A model generated the notes under the pieces. The model made no database searches, was not told the DNA's origin, and saw only the letters and a list, made by a program, of their open reading frames with translations. Below are positions 1 through 6,415 of a stretch of 8,613 nucleotides of DNA, piece by piece. This stretch comes from Oscillospiraceae bacterium. Lineage in GTDB: Bacteria; Bacillota; Clostridia; Oscillospirales; Ruminococcaceae. Position 1 is the stretch's first letter. Each line of letters starts with the position of its first letter. A program made the position numbers and the translations under genes. The stretch covers positions 1 through 8,613 of the forward strand of contig JAGAEK010000005.1 in assembly GCA_017828835.1 (NCBI GenBank). The letters run 5' to 3'.

Positions 1-1
1 A

Positions 2-686
2 ATGATAGCGCACCGCGGGTTAAGCGGTATTGAAAAGGAAAACACCAACGCGGCGTTTATCGCTGCCGGCAACCGCAGTTATTTTCGGTATTGAGACGGA
101 CGTACACAGAACCGCAGACGGTAAATTTGTTATTATCCATGACGATGTGACCGGACGTGTCGCGATCGACGACGTGGTGGTCGAGAAAAGCACCTTCGAT
201 ACTTTGCGAAGCATTCTGCTTACAGATAAAGACGGCAAAACGGGCAGAGCAGATCTGCATATACCAACGCTGCTGGAATATATCAACACCTGCAAGCGCT
301 ACGATAAGATCGCAGTACTGGAACTGAAAAACGAATTCGAAAAGGACGATATAAAAAGAATTTGCGACGAGATCGGTTCTGTGAGTTATCTGGATCACGT
401 GATCTTTATTTCGTTCGTTTTCAACAACCTTGTTAAGCTGCGTGAACTGTTCCCGCACCAGCCAGTTCAGTTTCTGACCGGTGCTTATGAAGACCGCTTT
501 CCCGCACTGCTTCAGGAATACGGTTTTGACCTTGATATCATGTATACCGAGCTCAACAGGGAACGGATCGAAGACCTGCACGCTCACGGCGTCAAAGTAA
601 ACGGATGGACCTGCGACGACAAAGACGCAGCCGAAAAGCTCTGCGAATACGGTATTGATTTTATTACTTCAAATATTCTCGAATAA
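2..686 (+). CDS. Glycerophosphodiester phosphodiesterase (GDPD family), frameshifted near the N-terminus, possibly 5'-partial
   Basis: Hydrolyses glycerophosphodiesters to sn-glycerol-3-phosphate and an alcohol, by family knowledge; no signal peptide is visible, so it is probably cytoplasmic. The first 28 codons (from ATG at 2) read in one frame and give MIAHRG, then run into TGA at 92-94. The remainder reads in the +1 frame to TAA at 684-686. Removing one T from the TTTT run at 82-85 joins them into a 227-residue protein with YFGIETDV at the junction. All expected active-site residues are then present: H4 and R5 (HRG), E31 and D33 (metal), H46 (IHDD), E107 (LELK), plus the typical C-terminal GIDFITSNIL. 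An ATG at 30 in the second frame would lose the HRG motif, so it is not a credible start. Only one base precedes the ATG at 2, so the true start could lie further left. The break may be a real mutation or a sequence error. Confidence 0.88.
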
Positions 687-703
687 ACTGCGGGAATAAC
701 ACA

Positions 704-737
704 AACGGACGGCTATATAGCCGCCCGTTGTTTTTTT
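704..737 (+). terminator. Rho-independent terminator after the GDPD gene
   Basis: Arms at 704-715 (AACGGACGGCTA) and 718-729 (TAGCCGCCCGTT) form a GC-rich stem with one A/C mismatch and a small AT loop, followed by seven T at 731-737. It lies 17 bases after the GDPD stop codon. On the minus strand the stem is followed only by GTTTGTGTTATT, so it may serve the convergent hydrolase gene weakly. The rest of the 687-865 convergent gap is AT-rich, and I see no gene in it. Confidence 0.85.
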
Positions 738-865
738 GTGTAATATAGTGTTTTTTAATCATCAACACGGTAAAACTTAATAGACACTTATTAAATATCA
801 CTGGCATCCAATTTTTGCACAATTTTCAAAAGATCCTGTTGAAACCGAACGGCGGGAGTTTTCGT

Positions 866-1795
866 TTATTTATCGAGAGTTTTGTCGATAAAGGAATCAA
901 GAGACTGTTTGTATTGCGCTCTGTCTTTCAGATACGACAGACCGTGGGGAGCACCTTCGATTTCTTTAAGCGTTACCATATCCGGATTTGCGTCGCGGAT
1001 CTTTCGGCTCATTTCGATAGGAACGAAATTATCGCCGGTGCCGTGTATTATAAGTATCGGGACTTTCGTATGTTTAACGGCGTCGACGGAAGATGACGAC
1101 AGTATGTTGAAACGTCCGAAGATAAAAGCGCTGAGGATAATAAACGGATACGTGATATAGCTGAGCTTCAGCAGATCTTTTGAAACCTTGCGGATTATAT
1201 CGATCGGGCTCGAATACGGGCAGTCCGCCATTATTCCTTTCACGTTTTCCGGCAACGGCAGGTCGGACGCCATAAGCACCGTCGCCGCGCCCATAGAGAT
1301 ACCTTCAAGATAGATCGGCACGTCGTTTCCGTAAGTTTCGCAAACGTAATTTGCCCAGGATAAAACGTCTTTACGTTCGCGGATACCGAACGTGATCGTT
1401 GTGCCTTCGGATCTGCCGTGACTGCGCTGATCCGTCAGTATCACGTTGCCGCCTTTTTGAAGTGCAAGCTGCAGACCGCCGCTGAAATCTCGTATGCCGT
1501 TGCCGCGATAACCGTTAAACTGTATGAAAAACGGTGCGGACGGATCGCGGAGATAAAGTCTGCCGAAGAGGCGTTTGCCGTCGTAGGACGTTATATATAT
1601 CTCCTCATAAGGGATCGTCAGGGCGGCGTCTATCAAAGACACCATTTCATCGTGGTAAGGATCGTAATCGGGTCCGGTCAGGACGTTGTGGGTAACGTCG
1701 AATCTTTTTCCGTTGTAAAACGCCGTGAAATAATAAGCAATAGAGAATGCAAGCGAAAAAACGCACAATCCCAACGCAATGTAAAGAACAATCAT
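866..1795 (-). CDS. Membrane-anchored alpha/beta hydrolase (YqkD-like serine hydrolase)
   Basis: A 309-residue serine hydrolase of the alpha/beta fold. Residues 1-24 are a hydrophobic helix that should anchor the enzyme in the membrane with the catalytic domain outside. There is no clear cleavage site, so anchoring is more likely than secretion. The catalytic triad is visible: nucleophile elbow G-I-S167-M-G, acid D255 in IIHGTGDNFVP, and H284 in GAPHG. The oxyanion strand region FNGYRGNG (93-100) and the DQRSHGRS motif (122-129) are typical of this group, which includes Bacillus YqkD and other proteins annotated as alpha/beta hydrolase or acyl-CoA thioester hydrolase-like. The substrate cannot be told from sequence. 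The ATG at 1793-1795 has AGAGGG seven bases upstream. The gene stands alone, convergent with the GDPD gene, with its own promoter and no obvious strong terminator of its own. Confidence 0.9.
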   Translation of the reverse strand: MIVLYIALGLCVFSLAFSIAYYFTAFYNGKRFDVTHNVLTGPDYDPYHDEMVSLIDAALTIPYEEIYITSYDGKRLFGRLYLRDPSAPFFIQFNGYRGNGIRDFSGGLQLALQKGGNVILTDQRSHGRSEGTTITFGIRERKDVLSWANYVCETYGNDVPIYLEGISMGAATVLMASDLPLPENVKGIMADCPYSSPIDIIRKVSKDLLKLSYITYPFIILSAFIFGRFNILSSSSVDAVKHTKVPILIIHGTGDNFVPIEMSRKIRDANPDMVTLKEIEGAPHGLSYLKDRAQYKQSLDSFIDKTLDK

Positions 1796-1818
1796 ACCTT
1801 CGCCCTCTTTCTTTAGTT

Positions 1819-1847
1819 ATGCTATCACAAAACCGCGGGTTTGTAAA
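1819..1847 (-). promoter_or_regulatory. Probable sigma-A-type promoter of the alpha/beta hydrolase gene
   Basis: On the minus strand, TTTACA (1842-1847, five of six match to TTGACA) is followed after exactly 17 bases by TAGCAT (1819-1824, four of six match to TATAAT). A TG one base before the -10 makes it an extended -10. Transcription would start near 1812, giving a leader of under 20 bases before the hydrolase ATG. The spacer contains the inverted repeat AAACC-GCG-GGTTT (1830-1842), which could be an operator or may be chance. The call rests on motif match and position only. Confidence 0.6.
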
Positions 1848-1881
1848 TACAAAAACCGCAGACTGTAACGGCCTGCGGTTT
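1843..1881 (-). terminator. Rho-independent terminator at the end of the ECF/nucleoside phosphorylase operon
   Basis: A perfect 9-bp stem, AAACCGCAG (1853-1861) with CTGCGGTTT (1873-1881), encloses an 11-base loop. Read on the minus strand it is followed by a T-rich tract (CTGCGG then TTTTTGTATTT). It begins 12 bases after the stop codon of the phosphorylase gene. Its T-tract abuts the -35 box of the next gene's promoter. Confidence 0.88.
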
Positions 1882-1893
1882 CCGGATAGCTGA

Positions 1894-3195
1894 TTATTTT
1901 ATGATTTTATATATGAGCGGTCTGGGCTCGGGCGGTTTATCTCCGAAAATGACGGCTTTGCGTATTTCGGCTTCCGCGGCGGGGATGTTTTCGGGCGAGG
2001 ACGTGTGCAGGGTGCAGATGATATCGCCCTCTTTTACGAAATCTCCGGGTTTTTTATTCATGACGATACCGGCGGATGGGTCTATCACGTCTTCTTTCGA
2101 GGCGCGTCCGGCACCGAGGATCATTGCTGCGTGGCCGATCAGCTGCGCGTCCGTTCCCGTGATATAGTTGGTTTTATCGGATATGACAGGGTGTTTCAGC
2201 GGCGCAGACGGTAAAAGATCCGTGTTCGACAAACAATTCGCGTCGCCGCCCTGCGCGGCGATCCATTCTTTCATTTTTTCAAACGCGGAACCGTTTGAAA
2301 CAGAGTCCGTAACGAGCGTACGCGCTTCCTCCGACGGTATTTTTCTTACCTGGCTTACCATTTCGGCCGCGAGCGTAAAGCAGACTTCACTCAATTCGTC
2401 GTTTTGTTTGCCTTGTATGACGCGGACGGCTTCCTTGACTTCGAGAGCGTTGCCGATATTCGAGCCGAGCGGTATATCCATGTTTGTCAGAACGGCCGTT
2501 ACGTTTCTGCCGCAGCTTTTGCCGATCTTTACCATGGTTTCGGCGAGGATCCCGGCGTCTTCCGCGGTTTTCATGAACGCTCCGCTGCCGTATTTGACGT
2601 CGAGGACGATATTCTTTGCGCCGGCGGCGAGTTTTTTGCTCATTATACTCGAGGTCAGCAACGGTATGGATTCGATGGTCGCCGTTACGTCGCGCAGAGC
2701 GTAGAGTTTTTTATCCGCGGGAGTAAGATTTCCGGTCTGGCTTATCACGGCGATACCTGTCTTCTCCGCTGTTTTGATAAACTCGTCTTCCGAAAGGGAA
2801 AGGCGGTAGCCGGGGATCGATTCGAGTTTGTCTGCGGTACCTCCGGTGTGTCCGAGGCCTCTGCCGGACATTTTCGTAACGTATCCGCCGAGACTCGCGA
2901 CGATAGGCGCGACGACAAGAGTCGTTTTGTCGCCCACGCCGCCGGTGGAGTGTTTGTCGGAAGTCAGATCGCCGAATCGGGAGAGGTCAAGAGTATCTCC
3001 GGAGTTTGCCATACATTTTGTCAGCGTTACGGTCTCGGCGTCGCTCATGCCGCGAAAATATATCGCCATACATAGCGCGGATGCCTGATAATCCGGTATT
3101 TCGCCACTGGTGTAGCCATCGATGAAAAATTTTATTTCCCGATCCGACAAAGGCAGACCGTCTCGTTTTTTCTGTATTATATCGCTCATTCTCAT
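1894..3195 (-). CDS. pdp: Pyrimidine-nucleoside phosphorylase
   Basis: Catalyses reversible phosphorolysis of uridine, thymidine and deoxyuridine to the free base and (deoxy)ribose-1-phosphate, in cytoplasmic nucleoside salvage. The 433 residues match the usual length of the Bacillus Pdp/PyNP family and align along the whole protein. The family signature SGRGLGHTGGTADKLE lies at 110-125. Phosphate-site residues KHSTGG (81-86) and the substrate residues R168, S183 and K187 are present at the same numbers as in the Geobacillus enzyme. K108 (in VTKMSGRG) is, to my knowledge, the PyNP residue that is Met in E. coli thymidine phosphorylase, which favours broad pyrimidine specificity over a strict thymidine enzyme. 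The start MRMSDII has GGAGG eight bases upstream (3204-3208). Only 36 bases, with no terminator, separate it from the toroid-DUF4430 gene, so it is the last gene of the ECF operon. Confidence 0.96.
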   Translation of the reverse strand: MRMSDIIQKKRDGLPLSDREIKFFIDGYTSGEIPDYQASALCMAIYFRGMSDAETVTLTKCMANSGDTLDLSRFGDLTSDKHSTGGVGDKTTLVVAPIVASLGGYVTKMSGRGLGHTGGTADKLESIPGYRLSLSEDEFIKTAEKTGIAVISQTGNLTPADKKLYALRDVTATIESIPLLTSSIMSKKLAAGAKNIVLDVKYGSGAFMKTAEDAGILAETMVKIGKSCGRNVTAVLTNMDIPLGSNIGNALEVKEAVRVIQGKQNDELSEVCFTLAAEMVSQVRKIPSEEARTLVTDSVSNGSAFEKMKEWIAAQGGDANCLSNTDLLPSAPLKHPVISDKTNYITGTDAQLIGHAAMILGAGRASKEDVIDPSAGIVMNKKPGDFVKEGDIICTLHTSSPENIPAAEAEIRKAVIFGDKPPEPRPLIYKIIK

Positions 3196-3231
3196 AGAAG
3201 GTGCCTCCGTTAAAGAGATTTATCGGGCGAG

Positions 3232-4890
3232 TTATTTTTGAATATCTTTTCCGAGGTTACAGGTGTAGAACCATTCGATGTTATCTCCGTCGGTTACTTT
3301 ATATTTACCGCATCCGATCGAATCGGAGCGTCCGTTTACATAATAGACCCAGCCGGACCATTCGCCGAAATCGAATTCGTATATGTTTCCTATGCCTTTT
3401 ACGTAAACGGCTTCGGCGGGACCTACGGTTTCGAGGTGGATCTTGTTTTGAGCCGCAGCATAGACCAAAACGTCGTAAACGGTGTCGTCTTTTTCGAAAC
3501 CGATACTGACGGAGTCGAGAATAACGCCGTCGTCCGGGATATGTGCGGCGCTTTTGTCCTTTATGGTATCGCAGCGGATCGAAATCGTTACGGTCCCTAT
3601 CACGTCGGTTTTTGAAGTGTGGGAATTATAATAACTTTCCGGGGACTGGACGTTCGTCAGCAGTACGGCGACGATCAATCCGAGAGCGATAAAGAAAGTT
3701 AAAAGATAATTTTTGACGTTTTTGTTTTTTTTCAGAAGTAAAACGACGCAGACGACTGCAAATGCCGCGAAAACGATCGTAATAGCGTAAAACTTATAAG
3801 AACGGGCGGGTGGTGTTTGCGGCAGGTCGTCGCTCGGCTGAGAGGATTCCGAGGTTTGAGAGGCGTCGCCGTTCGGCTGAGAAGATTCCGAAGTTTGAGA
3901 GGCGTCGTCGCTCGGCTGAGAGGATTCCGGAATTTCGGGGACGGGATCCGTTTTTTCGAAAATATACAGCCCGGATTTGCCGGCGGACATCCTCATATAA
4001 GAGACGAGCGAATAAAAGACCTGTACCGTTGCGATGCCGCTGCGCTCTTCACCTTGTTTATGGCAAAAGCTTCCGTCGTCTAAGCGGTAATTTTCGAGAA
4101 CGTCGATCAGATTTTTACCGTTTTTGATAAAGCGTTCGTCGGTTTTGCAGTCGATACCCAAAGAAGACAGCGCGACCAGGACCTGCGCTGCGCTTTCGGC
4201 GTTTTCGACGCCGTAGCTTGCGAAATCGCCGTCCTGATTTTGTTTAGCTGAAAGAAAATCGAGCGCGGTATCGACGGCTGAGCGGGTTTTGGGGTCGGCG
4301 CCGTAAAAAGGTGCGAGACACTGTATCGCCATGGCGGTTATATCGACGTCACCGTAAGAGCCCATGATGCTCCAGCCGCCGTCGGGGTGTTGAAGAGACA
4401 GTATAGTCTCTTTTACTTCCGACGCGGAATATTCCGCGCTTTCATAGCCGTTATTTAGCAGGTGCAGTCCGAAGATCCAGGAGGTGATACCCTGCGTTCC
4501 GACGGCGTCGGCGACGGTATTGCCGATATAGGAACTGTCGGAGCCGACACCGATCAGAACGATAGCGTATTTTTCTCTCGAAGACGCCGAAGATATCTCC
4601 GTTTCCGCAAGATACCGTTCAAGCGCGTTTCTGTAACCGGAAAAATCATAGTTTCCGTATTGGCAAAACGCTAATGCGTACCACTCGTCGGAACCGGGAG
4701 TTTTCGCAAGTACGTTATCGATATATTGCTGTACCGAGTCGGAGCCGGTCGCGCTCAGCTTATAGGCGATCACACCGTCGATAAGAGCCTGTTCTTTGGC
4801 GGCTCCGTCCTGTGCCGCGAACGCCGGTTCAAATAAAAACAGGACCGCGGCAACAAAGGATATGACAGCTTTGAAAAATTTATTTTTCAT
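3232..4890 (-). CDS. Surface membrane protein with transcobalamin-like alpha/alpha toroid and C-terminal DUF4430 domain
   Basis: A 552-residue putative ligand-capture protein. Residues 1-25 look like a signal peptide (cleavage near AFA-AQ). Residues about 28-305 form an alpha/alpha toroid of the prenyltransferase/terpene-cyclase/transcobalamin superfamily, with repeat turns QHPDGGW (167-173), QNQDGDF (217-223) and DDGSF (271-275). DVDITAMA (181-188) resembles the VDTAAMA helix of transcobalamin and lacks the last Asp of the cyclase DxDD motif, so enzymatic activity is unlikely. A Ser/Gln/Asp-rich linker with three 13-residue repeats (322-360) follows. Then come two membrane helices (about 367-386 and 394-413) separated by basic KKNKNVK. 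The C-terminal part (about 430-552) carries DUF4430 hallmarks: DTVYDVLVYA, GWVYYVNG and DGDNIEWFY. The hairpin should put both domains outside the cell. The start overlaps the preceding gene by 11 bases and has only a weak purine-rich ribosome site, suggesting coupled translation. Cobalamin as ligand is inferred from architecture and the adjacent ECF importer. Confidence 0.85.
   Translation of the reverse strand: MKNKFFKAVISFVAAVLFLFEPAFAAQDGAAKEQALIDGVIAYKLSATGSDSVQQYIDNVLAKTPGSDEWYALAFCQYGNYDFSGYRNALERYLAETEISSASSREKYAIVLIGVGSDSSYIGNTVADAVGTQGITSWIFGLHLLNNGYESAEYSASEVKETILSLQHPDGGWSIMGSYGDVDITAMAIQCLAPFYGADPKTRSAVDTALDFLSAKQNQDGDFASYGVENAESAAQVLVALSSLGIDCKTDERFIKNGKNLIDVLENYRLDDGSFCHKQGEERSGIATVQVFYSLVSYMRMSAGKSGLYIFEKTDPVPEIPESSQPSDDASQTSESSQPNGDASQTSESSQPSDDLPQTPPARSYKFYAITIVFAAFAVVCVVLLLKKNKNVKNYLLTFFIALGLIVAVLLTNVQSPESYYNSHTSKTDVIGTVTISIRCDTIKDKSAAHIPDDGVILDSVSIGFEKDDTVYDVLVYAAAQNKIHLETVGPAEAVYVKGIGNIYEFDFGEWSGWVYYVNGRSDSIGCGKYKVTDGDNIEWFYTCNLGKDIQK
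3811..3927 (-). repeat. Three tandem 39-bp coding repeats (13-residue units) in the linker
   Basis: Units at 3889-3927, 3850-3888 and 3811-3849 encode ESSQPSDDASQTS, ESSQPNGDASQTS and ESSQPSDDLPQTP. The first two units differ at 4 of 39 bases. The third shares an identical 24-base block with the first and then diverges. The unit length is a multiple of three, so copy number can change without breaking the frame. The low-complexity hydrophilic sequence probably acts as a flexible spacer between toroid and membrane. Confidence 0.9.
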
Positions 4891-5689
4891 AAAATTTTCT
4901 TTTCGAAATACCGAAAACCGTTAATGCGCAGGCTGACATGATGATTATGCCGATAAGGACGTTGCCGTTGTCACCGGTGTTCGGCGACTGGTTTTCGGTA
5001 ACGGTCAGTTTGCAGACGGGAGAAACGAGGAGCTGAGAGTCGGAACCGGCGCTGACGGTATAGGTCCCGGCTTTTTTGATTTCAATAGTAACTTTGCCGT
5101 CTTTATCGGTCTTGAATTCGGTTTTTTCACCGTTTAAGGTGATGAAGGCGTTCTCGACCGGAAGAGTAAGAGTATTGTATTGCTCGTCAAAACCGATCGC
5201 GGAAAGAGTCAATTCGAGTTTGTCTCCGAGTTTTATCGACGCGGTGTTTTTGTCGAACCAGGAATAAGCGTCGGACCAGGAGACGGGATCGGTGTAGACG
5301 AAAGCGGTGATGAAATCGCCGGATTTTATCTCGTCGCCGAGATTCCAGGCGGCTGCGTTGTTGACGTAGTATCCGCAGCTGGAGGTTTCCGCGCCCCAAA
5401 GTTTTGTCAGCGACAGTCCGTATGCAGGGTCCAGGACCGAGCCGTAGCCGGCCTCGGCACCGCCTTCGTATTTGGCTTCGTGTGCTGAGAACAGAGCGTC
5501 GTTTATCGTCAGCTTTCCGTCGCCGTCTTTGTCAGATACAGTGATTTTTTCCTGCGCCAAGGCGAGTTTGCCGTCTTTGTCGGAAATCGTTACGAATACG
5601 TCTGCGGTCTCGGTTTGTGCGTAAGCGAGCGCAAAAGAGCAGCTCAGGGCGATTACAAGAGCAAGGAGAATGGATAGTGTTTTTTTCAT
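4880..5689 (-). CDS. Secreted, C-terminally anchored DUF4430-like protein with EF-hand-type loop and Ig-like domain
   Basis: A 269-residue surface protein. Residues 1-24 are a signal peptide (likely cleaved at AYA-QT). Residues about 30-133 resemble a DUF4430/transcobalamin C-terminal-like domain, with TINDALFSA, CGYYVNN (105-111) and IKSGDFITAFVY. Just before TINDAL sits a canonical calcium-loop pattern, D53-x-D55-x-D57-G-x-L-x-x-x-D64, as in EF-hands and dockerins, but only one copy. Residues about 150-231 look like an Ig-like or Cna-B-like beta domain (TDKDGKVTIE, AGTYTVSA). The C-terminus has SPNTGD (235-240), a hydrophobic helix (243-261) and a KRKFYEK tail, the layout of a sortase-type or membrane anchor with a non-standard LPxTG variant. 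The ATG has AGAGGT eight bases upstream, 18 bases after the S-component stop. It is probably a second ligand-capture subunit beside the toroid protein. The DUF4430 assignment is from motif resemblance. Confidence 0.78.
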   Translation of the reverse strand: MKKTLSILLALVIALSCSFALAYAQTETADVFVTISDKDGKLALAQEKITVSDKDGDGKLTINDALFSAHEAKYEGGAEAGYGSVLDPAYGLSLTKLWGAETSSCGYYVNNAAAWNLGDEIKSGDFITAFVYTDPVSWSDAYSWFDKNTASIKLGDKLELTLSAIGFDEQYNTLTLPVENAFITLNGEKTEFKTDKDGKVTIEIKKAGTYTVSAGSDSQLLVSPVCKLTVTENQSPNTGDNGNVLIGIIIMSACALTVFGISKRKFYEK

Positions 5690-5707
5690 TTTTGTTTACC
5701 TCTTTTT

Positions 5708-6415
5708 CTATATTTTATTTTTATTGCGAACTATGAATAAACCATGTTTGATTTTGATACGGTCGAGCTTTTCACCGATCGGCCTTGAGAGTAAAAGCAG
5801 GAATATGACGTTTGAAACGGCGTATTCTGCGGTCAGCGGGAGGGAGAAAACGACGGCGGCGGAATACCGCGAAAGGTTAAAAGTATCGTCCGCCCAGACG
5901 GTCGTCCATATATCCATGGTCAAGGAGAACAAAGCGCCTGCGATTATGCCGGCCAGACACAGCAGAAGTTTGTTTTTTTTGAGCGGCTTTGCAAACACCC
6001 CCGCAAGAAACCCGATAAGACCCCAAGCAAACATTTGAAAAGGAGTCCAAGGTCCCTGGCCGAAATAGAAATTCGAAACGACCGCCGACAGACTGCCGAC
6101 GACGAATCCGGCCTCTTTGCCGAGACATATCGCGGTTATTATGGTTATCGCCGTGATGGGTTTGAATCCGGGAAGCCAGGAAAAAACGAATCTGCCGACG
6201 GCGGAAAGAGCGATCAAGACCGCGAGTACGGAAAGTTCTTTCGATGAATTTTCCTTTTTTTCGAAAGAATAGAATATCGGTATCAGCGATAGGATGACAA
6301 CCAGAGCAGAGAGGTATGCGAAATACTTTTCTTTGAAAACAGCGACTCCGACGACGATCAAAGCAGGTATTACGATAAGGAGAATACCTATAGTAAGAAG
6401 ATTTTTCGTTTTCAT
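5708..6415 (-). CDS. ECF transporter substrate-binding S component (cobalamin CbrT-like group suspected)
   Basis: A 235-residue integral membrane protein that would bind the vitamin and pass it through the EcfT/EcfA module. The first ~52 residues form two extra hydrophobic helices (about 5-27 and 31-50). A charged KKENSSKE stretch precedes the usual six-helix S-component core (about 61-210). The most conserved block is GFKPITAITIITAICLG (83-99) followed by FGQGPWTPFQMFAWGL (118-133). I recall this block from S components of Firmicutes and Actinobacteria in the CbrT-like group, but I could not check it. The core also has an AxxxA-like small-residue face (ELSVLAVLIALSA) typical of helix 1 contacting EcfT. 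The start codon overlaps the ecfA stop in an ATGA (6412-6415), with GGAGG 12 bases upstream, so translation is probably coupled. The substrate is not proven; the flanking transcobalamin-like proteins favour cobalamin or corrinoids. Confidence 0.85.
   Translation of the reverse strand: MKTKNLLTIGILLIVIPALIVVGVAVFKEKYFAYLSALVVILSLIPIFYSFEKKENSSKELSVLAVLIALSAVGRFVFSWLPGFKPITAITIITAICLGKEAGFVVGSLSAVVSNFYFGQGPWTPFQMFAWGLIGFLAGVFAKPLKKNKLLLCLAGIIAGALFSLTMDIWTTVWADDTFNLSRYSAAVVFSLPLTAEYAVSNVIFLLLLSRPIGEKLDRIKIKHGLFIVRNKNKI

Noticed and set aside
78..95. Programmed ribosomal frameshift in the GDPD gene
   Set aside because: TATTTTCGG is not a classic slippery heptamer, no strong downstream structure is evident, and the GDPD family is not known for recoding. 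A mutation or base-call error is simpler.
57..587. Open frame of 176 codons on the minus strand across the GDPD gene
   Set aside because: It is antisense to a well-supported GDPD sequence, has no recognisable domain, and is a by-product of the codon pattern of the real gene.
777..794. AT-rich inverted repeat TTAATA-GACACT-TATTAA as a terminator or operator
   Set aside because: It is a short all-A/T stem without a following T-tract, in an AT-rich gap, and is easily expected by chance.
2168..3075. Long plus-strand open frames (up to 223 codons) opposite the nucleoside phosphorylase
   Set aside because: The phosphorylase on the other strand matches its family over its full length. The opposite frames show no domain or ribosome site.
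3811..3927. Possible CRISPR array
   Set aside because: The 39-base units are directly adjacent without spacers and encode in-frame protein repeats.
3810..4127. Arg-rich repetitive plus-strand frame over the 39-bp repeats
   Set aside because: It is the antisense reading of the Ser/Gln linker. The repetition comes from the real gene's repeats, and the composition is not protein-like.
3232..4890. Toroid domain as a squalene-hopene cyclase or prenyltransferase enzyme
   Set aside because: The cyclase DxDD acid is replaced (DVDI), the domain is short and secreted, and it is fused to DUF4430, which fits ligand binding better than isoprenoid chemistry.
4880..5689. Lipoprotein signal at Cys17 of the small DUF4430-like protein
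   Set aside because: The residues before the Cys (A-L-S) do not fit a lipobox well, while a normal AYA-QT cleavage site and a C-terminal anchor are present.
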